Positions 17,244-27,176 of a DNA stretch of 55,957 nucleotides are shown here, in pieces. The position numbers and the translations under genes are program-made. The notes beneath the pieces are model-generated. The model saw only the letters and a program-made list of their open reading frames with translations, did not search any database and was not told the DNA's origin. The first letter of the stretch is position 1. The number at the start of each line of letters is the position of its first letter. The stretch is from positions 1 through 55,957 of the forward strand of contig CAXYYC010000015.1 of assembly GCA_964293815.1 (NCBI GenBank). Reading direction: 5' to 3'. Source of the stretch: CTSOIL-112 sp964293815. GTDB lineage: Bacteria > Pseudomonadota > Gammaproteobacteria > Burkholderiales > Burkholderiaceae.

Positions 17244-19634
17244 ATGAATAGCACTGATCACGTACCTCTTCATACTTTGTCAATTGAACCTTGGGGGCTT
17301 TCCGAGCAAGCCTATCTGCCTGAACAAGCCGCCTTGCACGAGAGTTTGCTCACACTGGGCAATGGTCGAATCGGTGTGCGCGGCGCACATGAGGAAGGCG
17401 CGGCTTGGCCGGGAACCTTCCAAAACGATGTGTTCATCAATGGTTTTTACGAATCCGAACCAATTGTCTACCCCGAATCCGCCTACGGCTTCGCCAAGAC
17501 CAATCAATTCATGGTACGCGTGCCAAACGCAACGGCGATGACATTCAGCATTGGTGATGAAGCATTTGATCCAAAATTGGGGCAAATTCAGGGCTACCAA
17601 CGCCATTTGAATTTTCAGACCGGCGTACTCAGTCGCTCGTTTGAATGGATCAGCCCCAAAGGTCAACACGTCCGCGTGCAGAGCGAGCGTTTGGTCAGCC
17701 TTACACACGAGCACCTCGTTGCCCAGCGCTACAACGTCACACTGCTCAATGGCTCGGACGTCATTCAAATTCACTCGACAATCAGTAATCAAGCGCCACA
17801 AAAAAACACCGATGACACAGCGATTGATGACCCACGCGTGGGCGCATCGCTGTCTGGTCAACTGCAATTTGCCCAGCATCATGAATTAGCACATGGTTCG
17901 GCCTTTATCCACCATACCCACCACAGCGGGCTATCAGTGGCGACGGCCATTGCCCATCAGATTGACAGCGGTCTTTCGCAACCGTTGCCGCACCAAAAAC
18001 CCATTCAGCACCACATTCAGCATGACGAGTATGTCTCGACGCATCGCTACACCATTGAATGCGCCAGCGGACAAACCGTCACCTTGAGCAAATACAGCGC
18101 CTACTGCACGTCAAACGCGGCGAACGACGCCACGCTGCTTGAGTGCGCGCGTGCGGAATTAGACACTGCTCAAAGTTTAGGGTTTGGCGCCCTACTCACC
18201 GAGCAAAGCGACTATTTAGCTGATTTTTGGCGCAACAGCCACGTCGAAATCGGCGGTGATGATGCCTTACAACAAGGGATGCGTTTCAGCGCATTTCAAC
18301 TGCTGCAATCCGCCGGCCGCGATGGCCAAACCAATATCGCCGCCAAAGGCGTGACCGGCGCAGGCTACGATGGGCATTACTTTTGGGACACTGAAATCTA
18401 CGTCCTGCCGTTTTTCCTGCACACACGGCCAGAAATCGCACGGCAATTATTGCAATACCGTGCGAATATCCTGCCTGCCGCACGCGAGCGCGCGCGCGAA
18501 ATGGCGCACCCGCGCGGCGCGCTCTATCCGTGGCGCACCATCACGGGGCCGGAATGCTCTTCCTATTTCCCCGCAGGAACCGCGCAATACCACATCAATG
18601 CCGACATCGCCTACGCCACCGCGCTGTACACGCGTGTCACCGGCGACTGGTCATTCGTGGTCGAATCAGGCGCAGAAATGATTTTTGAAACCGCGCGGAT
18701 TTGGCCGGATTTGGGTGGTTTCTCCGACTCAGGTGCGTTCGGTATCTACGCCGTGACGGGGCCGGACGAATACACCGCAATTGTGAACAACAATTTATTC
18801 ACCAATCTCATGGCGCGTCATCATCTGCGCTTTGCTTTGGACGTGGCGAATTATTTGCGCCAACATCATCCCGAGCGCTACGCCGAGCTACGAGCGCGCA
18901 TTGGGCTATCCGATGAAGAGTTGGCACTATGGCAACGGATTACGACGCACATGAACGTGCCTTTTGATGCCGAGCGCGGTTTGCACGCGCAGGATGATGC
19001 CTTTTTTGACAAACCACTTTGGGATTTTGCCAACACGCCCAAAGCCAATTATCCTCTGCTGCTGCATTATCACCCGCTGGTGATTTACCGTCATCAAGTC
19101 TGCAAGCAACCCGATGTGGTATTGGCGATGTTGCTATTGAGTAACGAATTCACCGCCAACGAAAAACAGCGCAATTATGACTACTACGAGGCCATCACCA
19201 CGCACGATTCCTCGCTGTCGAGCTGCATTTTCTCGATCATGGCGTCCGAAATCGGCTACGGCGAAAAGGCCTACGACTACTTCATGCAGACGGCGCGACT
19301 GGATTTGGACAATCTGCACCACAATACCCAACACGGCCTGCATTGCGCCGCGCTCGCCGGCTCATGGATGGCGGTGGTGTACGGCTTTGCCGGTATGCGC
19401 AGCAATGCCGAAACACCGCAATTCGCACCGTTTTTACCGCGTCAATGGACGCATTACCAATTTGTCGTTCGTTTGCACGGATGCCTGTTGCAAGTGCGGG
19501 TTGAGCCAACGCAGGTGATTTATCAACTGCTGGATGACTCTGAAGGCACTACATTAACCATCGAACATCACGGCGAACCGCTGCAAGTGACGCAAAGCCC
19601 CGTCAGCAAAACCATTTCCAGCCAGCACCGCTAA
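17244..19634 (+). CDS. malP: GH65 disaccharide phosphorylase, probably maltose phosphorylase
   Basis: Cytoplasmic inverting phosphorylase of 796 residues that splits an alpha-glucosyl disaccharide with phosphate into beta-glucose 1-phosphate and glucose. GH65 hallmarks: N-terminal LLTLGNGRIGVRGAHEEG (about 36-53), barrel motif GYDGHYFWDTEIYVLPFF (about 373-390), general acid Glu in TGPDEYTAIVNNN (about 506) and KQPDVVLAML near 620. The gene for beta-phosphoglucomutase follows after 18 bp, as in known maltose and trehalose phosphorylase operons, because the product is the beta anomer. Maltose over trehalose or kojibiose rests on the malEFGK neighbours, not on diagnostic residues. AAAGGA lies seven bases before the start. 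Confidence 0.85.
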   Translation: MNSTDHVPLHTLSIEPWGLSEQAYLPEQAALHESLLTLGNGRIGVRGAHEEGAAWPGTFQNDVFINGFYESEPIVYPESAYGFAKTNQFMVRVPNATAMTFSIGDEAFDPKLGQIQGYQRHLNFQTGVLSRSFEWISPKGQHVRVQSERLVSLTHEHLVAQRYNVTLLNGSDVIQIHSTISNQAPQKNTDDTAIDDPRVGASLSGQLQFAQHHELAHGSAFIHHTHHSGLSVATAIAHQIDSGLSQPLPHQKPIQHHIQHDEYVSTHRYTIECASGQTVTLSKYSAYCTSNAANDATLLECARAELDTAQSLGFGALLTEQSDYLADFWRNSHVEIGGDDALQQGMRFSAFQLLQSAGRDGQTNIAAKGVTGAGYDGHYFWDTEIYVLPFFLHTRPEIARQLLQYRANILPAARERAREMAHPRGALYPWRTITGPECSSYFPAGTAQYHINADIAYATALYTRVTGDWSFVVESGAEMIFETARIWPDLGGFSDSGAFGIYAVTGPDEYTAIVNNNLFTNLMARHHLRFALDVANYLRQHHPERYAELRARIGLSDEELALWQRITTHMNVPFDAERGLHAQDDAFFDKPLWDFANTPKANYPLLLHYHPLVIYRHQVCKQPDVVLAMLLLSNEFTANEKQRNYDYYEAITTHDSSLSSCIFSIMASEIGYGEKAYDYFMQTARLDLDNLHHNTQHGLHCAALAGSWMAVVYGFAGMRSNAETPQFAPFLPRQWTHYQFVVRLHGCLLQVRVEPTQVIYQLLDDSEGTTLTIEHHGEPLQVTQSPVSKTISSQHR

Positions 19635-19652
19635 CCATACCAAAGGATGCAA

Positions 19653-20312
19653 ATGAATATCCAAGCATTTATTTTCGATCTGGACGGCGTCATCGCCGAC
19701 ACCGCCGTATTTCACTACCAAGCATGGAAAGCCTTGGCCAATCGTCTGGGCTTCGACATCGATCACGAATTCAACGAAACCCTCAAAGGCGTCGGACGCA
19801 TGGATTCGCTCAATCGCGTATTGGCACATGGCAATATCCACATGTCGGAAGCGCAAAAACAGCACGAAGCCGAGATCAAAAACCGTGAATACGTTGAACT
19901 GATTTCGCACATGACACCGGCGGATTTACTGCCCGGCGCACGCGAGGCGCTGCTCGCCGTGCGTGCTGCGGGATTGAAAATTGCGCTGGCTTCGGCCAGT
20001 AAAAATGGCCCGATGATTTTGGCGCGCACCGGCGTGGCCGAATTATTCGATACCATTGTTGACCCGTCCTTACTCAAAAATGGCAAGCCTGACCCCGAAA
20101 TTTTCCTCACAGCCGCCAAGCAACTGAACCTGCCCGCGCAGGCCTGCATTGGCGTGGAGGATGCGATTTCCGGCGTTGAAGCGATCAAACGCGCTGGAAT
20201 GTTTGCCGTTGGCATTGGCAACGCAAGCATCTTGCAGCAAGCGGATATCGTACTGCCCGATCTGCGTCAATTTGACTGCGCACAACTCATCGCCGCAGCC
20301 CAAGGCGCATGA
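19653..20312 (+). CDS. pgmB: beta-phosphoglucomutase
   Basis: HAD-superfamily enzyme converting beta-glucose 1-phosphate to glucose 6-phosphate, 219 residues. Motif I is FDLDGVIADTAVFH (nucleophile and acid Asp), the cap carries LKGVGRMDSLNRVL (typical of PgmB), motif II is ALASASKNG, Lys in KNGKPDPEIFLTA and motif IV GVEDAISGVEAIK. Start 19653 leaves AAAGGA five bases upstream; an ATG two codons earlier would overlap that site. It directly follows the phosphorylase and completes the phosphorolytic path to glycolysis. Confidence 0.93.
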   Translation: MNIQAFIFDLDGVIADTAVFHYQAWKALANRLGFDIDHEFNETLKGVGRMDSLNRVLAHGNIHMSEAQKQHEAEIKNREYVELISHMTPADLLPGAREALLAVRAAGLKIALASASKNGPMILARTGVAELFDTIVDPSLLKNGKPDPEIFLTAAKQLNLPAQACIGVEDAISGVEAIKRAGMFAVGIGNASILQQADIVLPDLRQFDCAQLIAAAQGA

Positions 20313-20330
20313 CATCTGACTAGAAACAAC

Positions 20331-20368
20331 AAAAGCCAGCATGTATAAGCTGGCTTCGCTGGCTTTTT
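20331..20368. terminator. bidirectional terminator between pgmB and the lacI-type gene
   Basis: Arms AAAAGCCAGC and GCTGGCTTTT enclose a 17-base loop that itself contains a competing GCTGGCTT copy. The convergent genes end on either side, at 20312 and 20386. Confidence 0.8.
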
Positions 20369-20385
20369 GTTTATTTGCTGAATAA

Positions 20386-21375
20386 TTATGGCTGCGTGGA
20401 CTCACGCACCACCAACTCCGGATGACGCGATTCACACAAATCGCCCTCTAAATCACCTGAAATTTTTTGCATCAACAATTGAATCGCACGCTCACCCATC
20501 TGACGCACATTAACCCGCATACTGGTCAGGCGTGGCGTGACATAGCCGGATAAGGGAATACAGTCAAATCCCGCCAGTAAAAAGTCTTTCGGCGCATACA
20601 AACCCGCTTGATTCATGGCATACATACAGCCAATCGCGGTCACATCATTCGCGGCAAAAATCGCATCGACCTCACAACCACTCTTTAGTAACGCCTGCCC
20701 AGCCAAATAGCCGCCCTGCTCGGTAAAATCGCCCGGCAACAACATGGCCGGTTCCAAACCGTGATCCTTTAAAGCTTCAATCACTCCACGCTGACGTTCA
20801 CGCGCCTCATAGTGATCCAGCGGGCCATTGATAAACGCGATTTTGCGCGCGCCTTGCGCGTACAAATGGTCAATCATCACGCGCGTGGCCTGAACGTTGT
20901 CCGTCACCACCGCAATACCAGAGCCGTCTTCCTTGACATGATTGACCCAGACATTGGGCACGCGGCTGGTCACGCGGTCCAATACACTGTCCTCGATTTC
21001 AGGCACGGCAAAAACCAATCCGTCCACTTTACCGTACAAAGAGCGGGCAATTTGCTGTACCGTTTTTTGCTTGCCATCCGTACCGGCCAATAGAATATTC
21101 AATCCGTATTGACGTGCGCCTTTTTCCAAACCTTTGGTCAACTCAGGGAAAAACTCGCTGTACATTTCCTGCGGGAAAATCACGCCAATGACCTCTTGGC
21201 GACGGGTACTGAGGCTGCGCGCACCCGCATTGGGCAAATAGTTTTTTTGCTCGATGACGGTCAAAACACGCTCGCGCAGTGCCTCGGAAACCGAAGGTGA
21301 GTTATTCAATACCCGAGAAACCGTGGCTACCGAAACGCCGGCGGCCTGTGCAATGGATCTGACATTATGTCCCAT
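20386..21375 (-). CDS. LacI-family transcriptional repressor of maltose genes
   Basis: 329-residue repressor with an N-terminal helix-turn-helix (VRSIAQAAGVSVATVSRVLN, about 5-24) including the hinge-proximal pattern SEALRERV, and a periplasmic-binding-like effector domain (VIGVIFPQ, AFINGPLDHYEARERQRG, DAIFAANDVTAIGCM, LAGFDCIPLSGYVTP). The start at 21375 gives the usual HTH position; an upstream ATG would add 18 residues. It is convergent with pgmB and, by context, senses a maltose catabolite to control the block. A palindromic 14-bp operator candidate lies 55-68 bp upstream of its own start, suggesting autoregulation. Confidence 0.88.
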   Translation of the reverse strand: MGHNVRSIAQAAGVSVATVSRVLNNSPSVSEALRERVLTVIEQKNYLPNAGARSLSTRRQEVIGVIFPQEMYSEFFPELTKGLEKGARQYGLNILLAGTDGKQKTVQQIARSLYGKVDGLVFAVPEIEDSVLDRVTSRVPNVWVNHVKEDGSGIAVVTDNVQATRVMIDHLYAQGARKIAFINGPLDHYEARERQRGVIEALKDHGLEPAMLLPGDFTEQGGYLAGQALLKSGCEVDAIFAANDVTAIGCMYAMNQAGLYAPKDFLLAGFDCIPLSGYVTPRLTSMRVNVRQMGERAIQLLMQKISGDLEGDLCESRHPELVVRESTQP

Positions 21376-21429
21376 AGTGTTCTCTAATACGTTAAAAGTC
21401 TGCTGTTGAGGATTGTTATTGAAGATCAT

Positions 21430-21443
21430 TGTAACTGATTACA
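21430..21443. promoter_or_regulatory. LacI-family operator candidate upstream of the repressor gene
   Basis: TGTAACTGATTACA has perfect 5-bp arms TGTAA and TTACA. It resembles the malE site TGTAATCGTTTGCA in arm sequence and spacing, with TG in place of the central CG. Confidence 0.5.
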
Positions 21444-21518
21444 GCCGTGCACAATGACGTTCTGTCAGCCTCTATTATGCTATCAATTGGTTCATTGTTG
21501 GTTACTTTCACACGGTTT

Positions 21519-24500
21519 TTATCGTGCGATACTCTCCCACACTTTATGCAGACGCTTAATTGACACTGGCATCGGTGTGCGTAATTCCTGTGCAAATAGC
21601 CCGACGCGTAATTCTTCCAATAGCCAACGAAATTCGAGCAAACGCTGATCGACTGCGGCCTCATGATTTGCACCGCTTTGGCTGACCTGCGCGCCAAACT
21701 CGCGTTGCCAATTCTGCATCAGCGGCGCCATATCGCGCATGAGTTGACCATCGCGTTCCAAGCCACCTTTGAGTTTGTCACAACGCAGCGCAATTGCCTT
21801 GAAATAACGTGGATAATGCTGCAATTGCGCATATGGTGTGCGCTCGATAAAGCCTTTTGGCGTCAGACGCGCGATCTGCTCAGTGATGTCTTTGTATTGC
21901 ATGGCGTAGGTTTTAATACCGACCAGCTTTTTCTGCGCGTTTTGCCACTCGCTCAATACATTCATCACCACGCGCGCGACCTCCTGCACGATCAAACCCA
22001 GACGGGTTTTCGCCTGCTCAATCATTTGGGTAAATTGTTCGGCGGTGCTTGGCTCGTGTTGTGCATCATCCAACTGACACGCGCGACGCAGACTGACCGT
22101 CAAAATATCCGCTTTAATCTGCTCCAGCGTGCCACCGGTCAAGCCAACGAACAACATCCCCAACTGCGTCGTGTCGGGAATATTGCGCTCCAGATGTTTG
22201 AGATTGTCCTTAAGCGCAATCCGCGCCAAACGCAGCAAACCACGCGCATGTACCGCGCGCGCCTGCACCTCATCGTCCCATACACTTAACTCGCAATGCT
22301 CGCCCATGTCTTGTAACGCGGGATAGCCAAACAGCGTTTGTTTGCCTTTTTGCAAGCTCATCAACTCAGGTAACTCGCCAAAATCCCACGTTGTAATCGC
22401 CCGCGCGCCATCGGTGGCTTGGTCTGATAAGGTTTGCGCCGCTGACCTTGTTGCACCCTCATTCGCGCCCTCATTCATGCTATGGTTTTGTGGGTTGGTT
22501 TGACCAATGGACTGCGCCGCCACTGCTTGAAAATTGGCGCGCGCCTGCACACCAAAATGCTGACGCAGCAGCGTTAAATTGCGGCTCATTTCCACCTGAC
22601 GGCCATATTCGTCCAGTAATTTGAAATTCATGAACGCGTGTGGCGACAGGGTTTCGAGTTTGAAATCGCTGATTTTGAGTTGTTGCATGGTGTGCAGGCG
22701 CACATATTCGATCAGCGCGTCAAGCAAGGCAACTTGCCCCGTTTTGCCCTGCGCATTGGCCCAGTCCACGAAGTTTTGCGTAAAGTCGGGCAATGGCACG
22801 CAATGGCGGCGAATTTTTTGCGGTAACGATTTGAGCAGCGCCTGTACTTTTTCCTTAATCATGCCCACGACCAGCCACTCGGTTTGTGCCTGCGATACGA
22901 AATTTAGCACCGTCATCGGCACCGCCAAGGTCACACCGTCGCGATGCGAACCCGGCTCGAAGTGATAGGTCAGCGCGCAGTCCACGCCCCCGACATTCAT
23001 GGTTTTCGGAAACACTTCGGTGGTCACGCCCGCCGCTTCGTGGCGCATCAATTCGTCACGCGTCAGATACAGACGTTTCGGCTCGGTTTTGATGACCTCA
23101 TCGTGCCATTTTTGCAAGGCGCGGGTGTCGCAAATCTCCTTGGGAATCACCGCATCATAAAAGGCGACAATCAACTCGTCGTCCACCAGCACGTCCTGCC
23201 GCCGCGCTTTGTGTTCGAGTTTTTCAATCTGCGCGATCAACTGCGTGTTGTGCGTGATGAAGGGAAAACGCCCTTCCAGCTCGTGTTGCGCCACGCCATC
23301 GCGGATGAATATTTCGCGCGCCTCAGCAGGATTGATCCGCGCATAGCTCACCGCACGGCCGCTGTAGATCACAAGCCCGTACAAAGTCGCGCGCTCATCG
23401 GCCTGCACCTGACCGGATTTTTTGCGCCAGCGCGGTTCGGAGTAGGATTTATTGAGCAAATGTGCGGCGATTTTTTCCAACCATTTGGGTTCAATTTTCG
23501 CAATCGTGCGCGCAAACAGCCGCGAGGTTTCGACCAATTCTGCCGCCACCAACCACTGCGCATTTTTTTTGCTCACGCTACTGCCCGGCCAGAGGTAAAA
23601 CTGAATCCCGCGCGCGCCAAGGTAGTATTGCGCTCGCTGTCCCATTTTCACCTGCGTCGCCTGCTGTTGCGCCGTCGCGTTGGGATTGGGCTTGGGTTCG
23701 TTTTTGAAGCCGACATTGCCGAGCAAACCGGTCAATAAAGCACAGTGCAATTGCTCATACGTCGGCTCGGTTTCATTCTCGCGCCAACCCTGCTCTTTCA
23801 CCAGCGTGCGCAGTTGCGTATGCACATCGCGCCATTCGCGCAGGCGCAGGTGATTGAGGAAATTCGCACGGCACAGTTCCTGCAATTGGCGATTGGACTT
23901 TTTGTGCGCCACCGCCTCCTCAAACCAGTGCCAGATTTTCAGATAGCTCATGAATTCGGACTGCGGGTCGGCAAATTTGACATGCGCTGCATCCGCCTGC
24001 TGGCGCGCCTCTTGCGGTCGGTCGCGCACATCCTGCACCGACAAGGCCGCCGCAATAATGAGTGTTTCTTTGAGCGCATTGTATTCGCGACCCGCCAAAA
24101 TCATCCGCGCCACACGCGGGTCAATCGGCAGTTTGGCCAAAGATCGCCCCAAGGCCGTCAGCTCGTTTTTCGCATCCACCGCACCGAGTTCTTGCAGCAA
24201 ATGGTAGCCATCACTGATCGCGCGATTCGGTGGCGCTTGCACAAACGGAAATGCCTCGATCTGCGTTAAACCGAGCGATTTCATGCGCAAAATCACATTC
24301 GCCAAGGACGAGCGCAAAATCTCTGGGTCGGTAAAATCAGGGCGGCCTTGAAAATCCGCCTCATCGTACAGGCGAATGCACACGCCTGCCGCCACCCGTC
24401 CACAGCGCCCTGCGCGCTGATTCGCCGCCGCTTTGGCAATCGGTTCGATTTGGAGCTGTTCGACTTTTTGACGATACGAGTAGCGTTTCACCCGTGCCAG

Positions 24501-25799
24501 CCCTGTGTCCACCACATAACGAATGCCGGGGACGGTCAATGAGGTTTCCGCCACATTGGTCGCCAGCACGATGCGCCGCGCGTTCGAGCGTTTGAAAATC
24601 CGCTCCTGCTCCGCAGGCGACAGCCGCGCAAACAGCGGTAAAATCTCGGTGTGCGCGGGATGGTGTTTGCGCAGTGCTTCCGCTGCCTCGCGAATCTCGC
24701 GTTCGCCGGGCAAAAATACCAAAATATCGCCCGCATTCGCCCCGCCGCCTTCACGCGCCAATTCATCCACCGCATCCACGATGCCATCGTACAAATCGCG
24801 TTCACGCTCCGAATCATCCGCCTGTATCGGGCGATAGCGGATTTCCACTGGATAGGTACGCCCGCTGACATTGATGATCGGCGCGGGTGTGCCGTTGTGC
24901 GCGAAATGCTCGGCAAAACGCTCAGCATCAATCGTCGCCGAGGTAATGATGACTTTCAAATCAGGGCGTTTGGGCAAAATTTCGCGCAAATAACCGAGCA
25001 GAAAATCGATGTTCAAACTGCGCTCGTGCGCCTCGTCAATGATGATGGTGTCGTACTGACGCAGCAAACGATCGGTTTGCGTTTCCGCCAATAAAATCCC
25101 GTCGGTCATCAATTTCACCGACGCACCTTCGTGCAGGCGATCAGCAAAGCGGATTTTGTAGCCGACAATCTCGCCCAATTCTGAGCTCAATTCCTCGGCA
25201 ATGCGTTTGGCGGTGCTGGTCGCGGCCAAACGACGCGGTTGCGTGTGACCGATCAAACCCGTTCCACCTGCGCCCAAACCACGCCCCAAGCTCAAACACA
25301 TTTTCGGCAACTGTGTGGTTTTGCCCGAACCGGTTTCACCGCAGACAATCACGACTTGATGCTGCGCAATCAGCGCACAAATGCGTTCACGCTCCTGCGA
25401 AACGGGTAAACTCTCGGGAAAATCGATTTTGCGGTGCAACGCTTGGATTTGCTCAGGCGTAGGCCGAACCCGTCGAGAAGCGTTCATTGGCTGTGACGCG
25501 GGCGCACGACGCGAATCGGCTGGAGGTGGTTGAGCAGGCAATTTTCGAGAGGTTCTTTCAGAAACGTTCTCGGAAGATGTCTGCTGCTTCTGTGTCTGAT
25601 TCGATGTCTGCTTCGGTGTTCGCACAGATGTCTGACCAGCGGTGCGTTTTTGTTGCACAGAATGGCTCGAAGGCAATGAAGCAGAACGATCGTGCTGATT
25701 GGGCGCGCCTTGTGCACGCGACTGTTTCGACTTGTGCGTGGGCGCGGATCTGGAAGAGCTTAAAGACAAAGGTTTTTTGCCTGATGAGTGTTCGGTCAT
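21519..25799 (-). CDS. hrpA: ATP-dependent RNA helicase HrpA
   Basis: DEAH-box helicase of 1426 residues acting on RNA, implicated elsewhere in mRNA processing and ribosome rescue. A polar N-terminal extension of about 115 residues rich in Ser, Thr, Gln and Pro precedes the core: Walker A CGETGSGKTTQLP, TQPRRLAATS, DEAH box IIIDEAHERSLN, SATIDAERFAEHF, then LATNVAETSLTVPGI and QRAGRCGRVAAGVCIRLY. The winged-helix/ratchet and the long C-terminal DUF3418 region follow. The total is close to the 1300 residues of enteric HrpA. Start 25799 is preferred because the upstream ATG lies within the terminator of the preceding gene. No ribosome binding site is obvious. Confidence 0.92.
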   Translation of the reverse strand: MTEHSSGKKPLSLSSSRSAPTHKSKQSRAQGAPNQHDRSASLPSSHSVQQKRTAGQTSVRTPKQTSNQTQKQQTSSENVSERTSRKLPAQPPPADSRRAPASQPMNASRRVRPTPEQIQALHRKIDFPESLPVSQERERICALIAQHQVVIVCGETGSGKTTQLPKMCLSLGRGLGAGGTGLIGHTQPRRLAATSTAKRIAEELSSELGEIVGYKIRFADRLHEGASVKLMTDGILLAETQTDRLLRQYDTIIIDEAHERSLNIDFLLGYLREILPKRPDLKVIITSATIDAERFAEHFAHNGTPAPIINVSGRTYPVEIRYRPIQADDSERERDLYDGIVDAVDELAREGGGANAGDILVFLPGEREIREAAEALRKHHPAHTEILPLFARLSPAEQERIFKRSNARRIVLATNVAETSLTVPGIRYVVDTGLARVKRYSYRQKVEQLQIEPIAKAAANQRAGRCGRVAAGVCIRLYDEADFQGRPDFTDPEILRSSLANVILRMKSLGLTQIEAFPFVQAPPNRAISDGYHLLQELGAVDAKNELTALGRSLAKLPIDPRVARMILAGREYNALKETLIIAAALSVQDVRDRPQEARQQADAAHVKFADPQSEFMSYLKIWHWFEEAVAHKKSNRQLQELCRANFLNHLRLREWRDVHTQLRTLVKEQGWRENETEPTYEQLHCALLTGLLGNVGFKNEPKPNPNATAQQQATQVKMGQRAQYYLGARGIQFYLWPGSSVSKKNAQWLVAAELVETSRLFARTIAKIEPKWLEKIAAHLLNKSYSEPRWRKKSGQVQADERATLYGLVIYSGRAVSYARINPAEAREIFIRDGVAQHELEGRFPFITHNTQLIAQIEKLEHKARRQDVLVDDELIVAFYDAVIPKEICDTRALQKWHDEVIKTEPKRLYLTRDELMRHEAAGVTTEVFPKTMNVGGVDCALTYHFEPGSHRDGVTLAVPMTVLNFVSQAQTEWLVVGMIKEKVQALLKSLPQKIRRHCVPLPDFTQNFVDWANAQGKTGQVALLDALIEYVRLHTMQQLKISDFKLETLSPHAFMNFKLLDEYGRQVEMSRNLTLLRQHFGVQARANFQAVAAQSIGQTNPQNHSMNEGANEGATRSAAQTLSDQATDGARAITTWDFGELPELMSLQKGKQTLFGYPALQDMGEHCELSVWDDEVQARAVHARGLLRLARIALKDNLKHLERNIPDTTQLGMLFVGLTGGTLEQIKADILTVSLRRACQLDDAQHEPSTAEQFTQMIEQAKTRLGLIVQEVARVVMNVLSEWQNAQKKLVGIKTYAMQYKDITEQIARLTPKGFIERTPYAQLQHYPRYFKAIALRCDKLKGGLERDGQLMRDMAPLMQNWQREFGAQVSQSGANHEAAVDQRLLEFRWLLEELRVGLFAQELRTPMPVSIKRLHKVWESIAR

Positions 25800-25823
25800 A
25801 CTGCTGTTCTGTGTTTTTCGACA

Positions 25824-25851
25824 AAAAAGCCTTCGCATGCGAAGGCTTTTT
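25824..25851 (-). terminator. Rho-independent terminator of the D,D-peptidase gene
   Basis: A perfect 28-bp palindrome: arms AAAAAGCCTTCG and CGAAGGCTTTTT around CATG, 18 bp behind the stop of the upstream gene. Confidence 0.88.
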
Positions 25852-25868
25852 GGCTTATTGGGATGCGA

Positions 25869-27176
25869 TTAGCTACCACTGTTGCTGAATCCGCTGAACG
25901 GTTGTTGAACCGCCGCGCTATTGGTGTAAGTGCCTGATTCAACCCAGCCTTTGAGTTTAACCGCGTCGGCTACGCGTGAATCAGATGAGCTGGAGTCAAG
26001 GAACACCATGATTTTTGGCGTGCCATTGATGCGCGTTTGCAAAACCAAACATTTGCCCGCGGCGCTCAAAGTACCGGTTTTTTGCAAACCGATGTCCCAG
26101 CCCATATTGCGCGAGATCAAGCGGTTGCTGTTGACGTATTTGTTGTAACGACCATTGACAGTGTAGACATACGCGCTGTCATTGGTGGACAGCTCGCGAA
26201 TGGTTTTGTACTGCGTGGCCGCATTGACCATTTTCGCCAAATCCATCGCGCTGGCGCGGTTGGATGAGGACAGGCCGCTTGGGTCAACGAAGGTGGCAGA
26301 GCTCATACCGAGCATCATGGCTTTGGCATTCATCGCTTGCACAAACGCACTAATGCCACCCGGATAGCTACGGCCAAGTGCATACGCCGCGCGGTTTTCA
26401 GAGGACATCAATGAAAGCAACATCACGTCGCGACGTGGCAATGAAGTACCCGCAGTCAAGCGCGATGAGCGGTAATGTGCCGCGTCTTCATCGGTGATGG
26501 TGATGTATTCGTTCAAATCCTGACGCGCATCAAGCACAACCATCGCGGTCATCAGTTTGGTGATGGAAGCAATCGGCAAAGGCGTCGAGGCATTTTTTTC
26601 GTACAAGGTCGTCCAGTTGTTTTGATCCACGACCAAAGCCACGCTGGAACGCAAACCGACTGGGTCAAAAGCTTGGTTCAAGCCGTATTGACGCGCTACC
26701 GAGCCGGATGGACGGTAAACACGCGGCGCAGGCGGCGCTACTTTAACCTGAGGTTGCGGATCGGTCACCACTTTGGTTGAAGGTTTGTAAGAAACTTTCA
26801 CCACATTGCGCGTGGATTTGGTGATGGTGCCCTTGGATTCAGCGACTTTCACCGGCGCTTTGGTAGGGGCAACTGTTTTGACTGCGGCAACTTTTGCCGT
26901 GGCTTTCACCGGTGCTTTGGTAACGGTTTTGGCTACGGCTGCTTGGGTCGCTTTGCTCGATTTAGCACTGGCCGGTGTGACTTGTTTGACGTTTTTATCC
27001 GCCTTGGCCGTTGTTTTCGGCGCCGCTTTGGCAACGACAGGAGCTGCTTTCGTTGTTGCTTTTACGGGTGTTTTTGTCGCAATTGGTGCTGCTTTAGCCG
27101 TAGTTTTGGCCATAACAGGCAAAGCAAAGGTCATAGACAACACGGAGACCAAGCCGAGTTTGGCGAATTTTTTCAT
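25869..27176 (-). CDS. pbpG: D-alanyl-D-alanine endopeptidase/carboxypeptidase (S11 family, PbpG-like)
   Basis: Periplasmic penicillin-binding hydrolase of peptidoglycan cross-links. A signal peptide (MKKFAKLGLVSVLSMTFALP, cut after VMA) is followed by about 110 residues made almost entirely of Lys, Ala, Thr, Val and Pro. The S11 catalytic domain then starts near residue 150: SITKLMTAMV (active Ser and Lys), SSENRAAYAL (SxN motif) and LQKTGTLSAAG (KTG). The length of 435 exceeds the 300-310 of enteric PBP7 because of the basic linker. Start 27176 has AGAGG seven bases upstream and a proper signal peptide. It is monocistronic, with a palindromic terminator. Confidence 0.88.
   Translation of the reverse strand: MKKFAKLGLVSVLSMTFALPVMAKTTAKAAPIATKTPVKATTKAAPVVAKAAPKTTAKADKNVKQVTPASAKSSKATQAAVAKTVTKAPVKATAKVAAVKTVAPTKAPVKVAESKGTITKSTRNVVKVSYKPSTKVVTDPQPQVKVAPPAPRVYRPSGSVARQYGLNQAFDPVGLRSSVALVVDQNNWTTLYEKNASTPLPIASITKLMTAMVVLDARQDLNEYITITDEDAAHYRSSRLTAGTSLPRRDVMLLSLMSSENRAAYALGRSYPGGISAFVQAMNAKAMMLGMSSATFVDPSGLSSSNRASAMDLAKMVNAATQYKTIRELSTNDSAYVYTVNGRYNKYVNSNRLISRNMGWDIGLQKTGTLSAAGKCLVLQTRINGTPKIMVFLDSSSSDSRVADAVKLKGWVESGTYTNSAAVQQPFSGFSNSGS

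Noticed and set aside
21663..22289. 208-codon open frame opposite hrpA
   Set aside because: Same reason: it lies fully inside a conserved helicase gene and has no recognisable domain.
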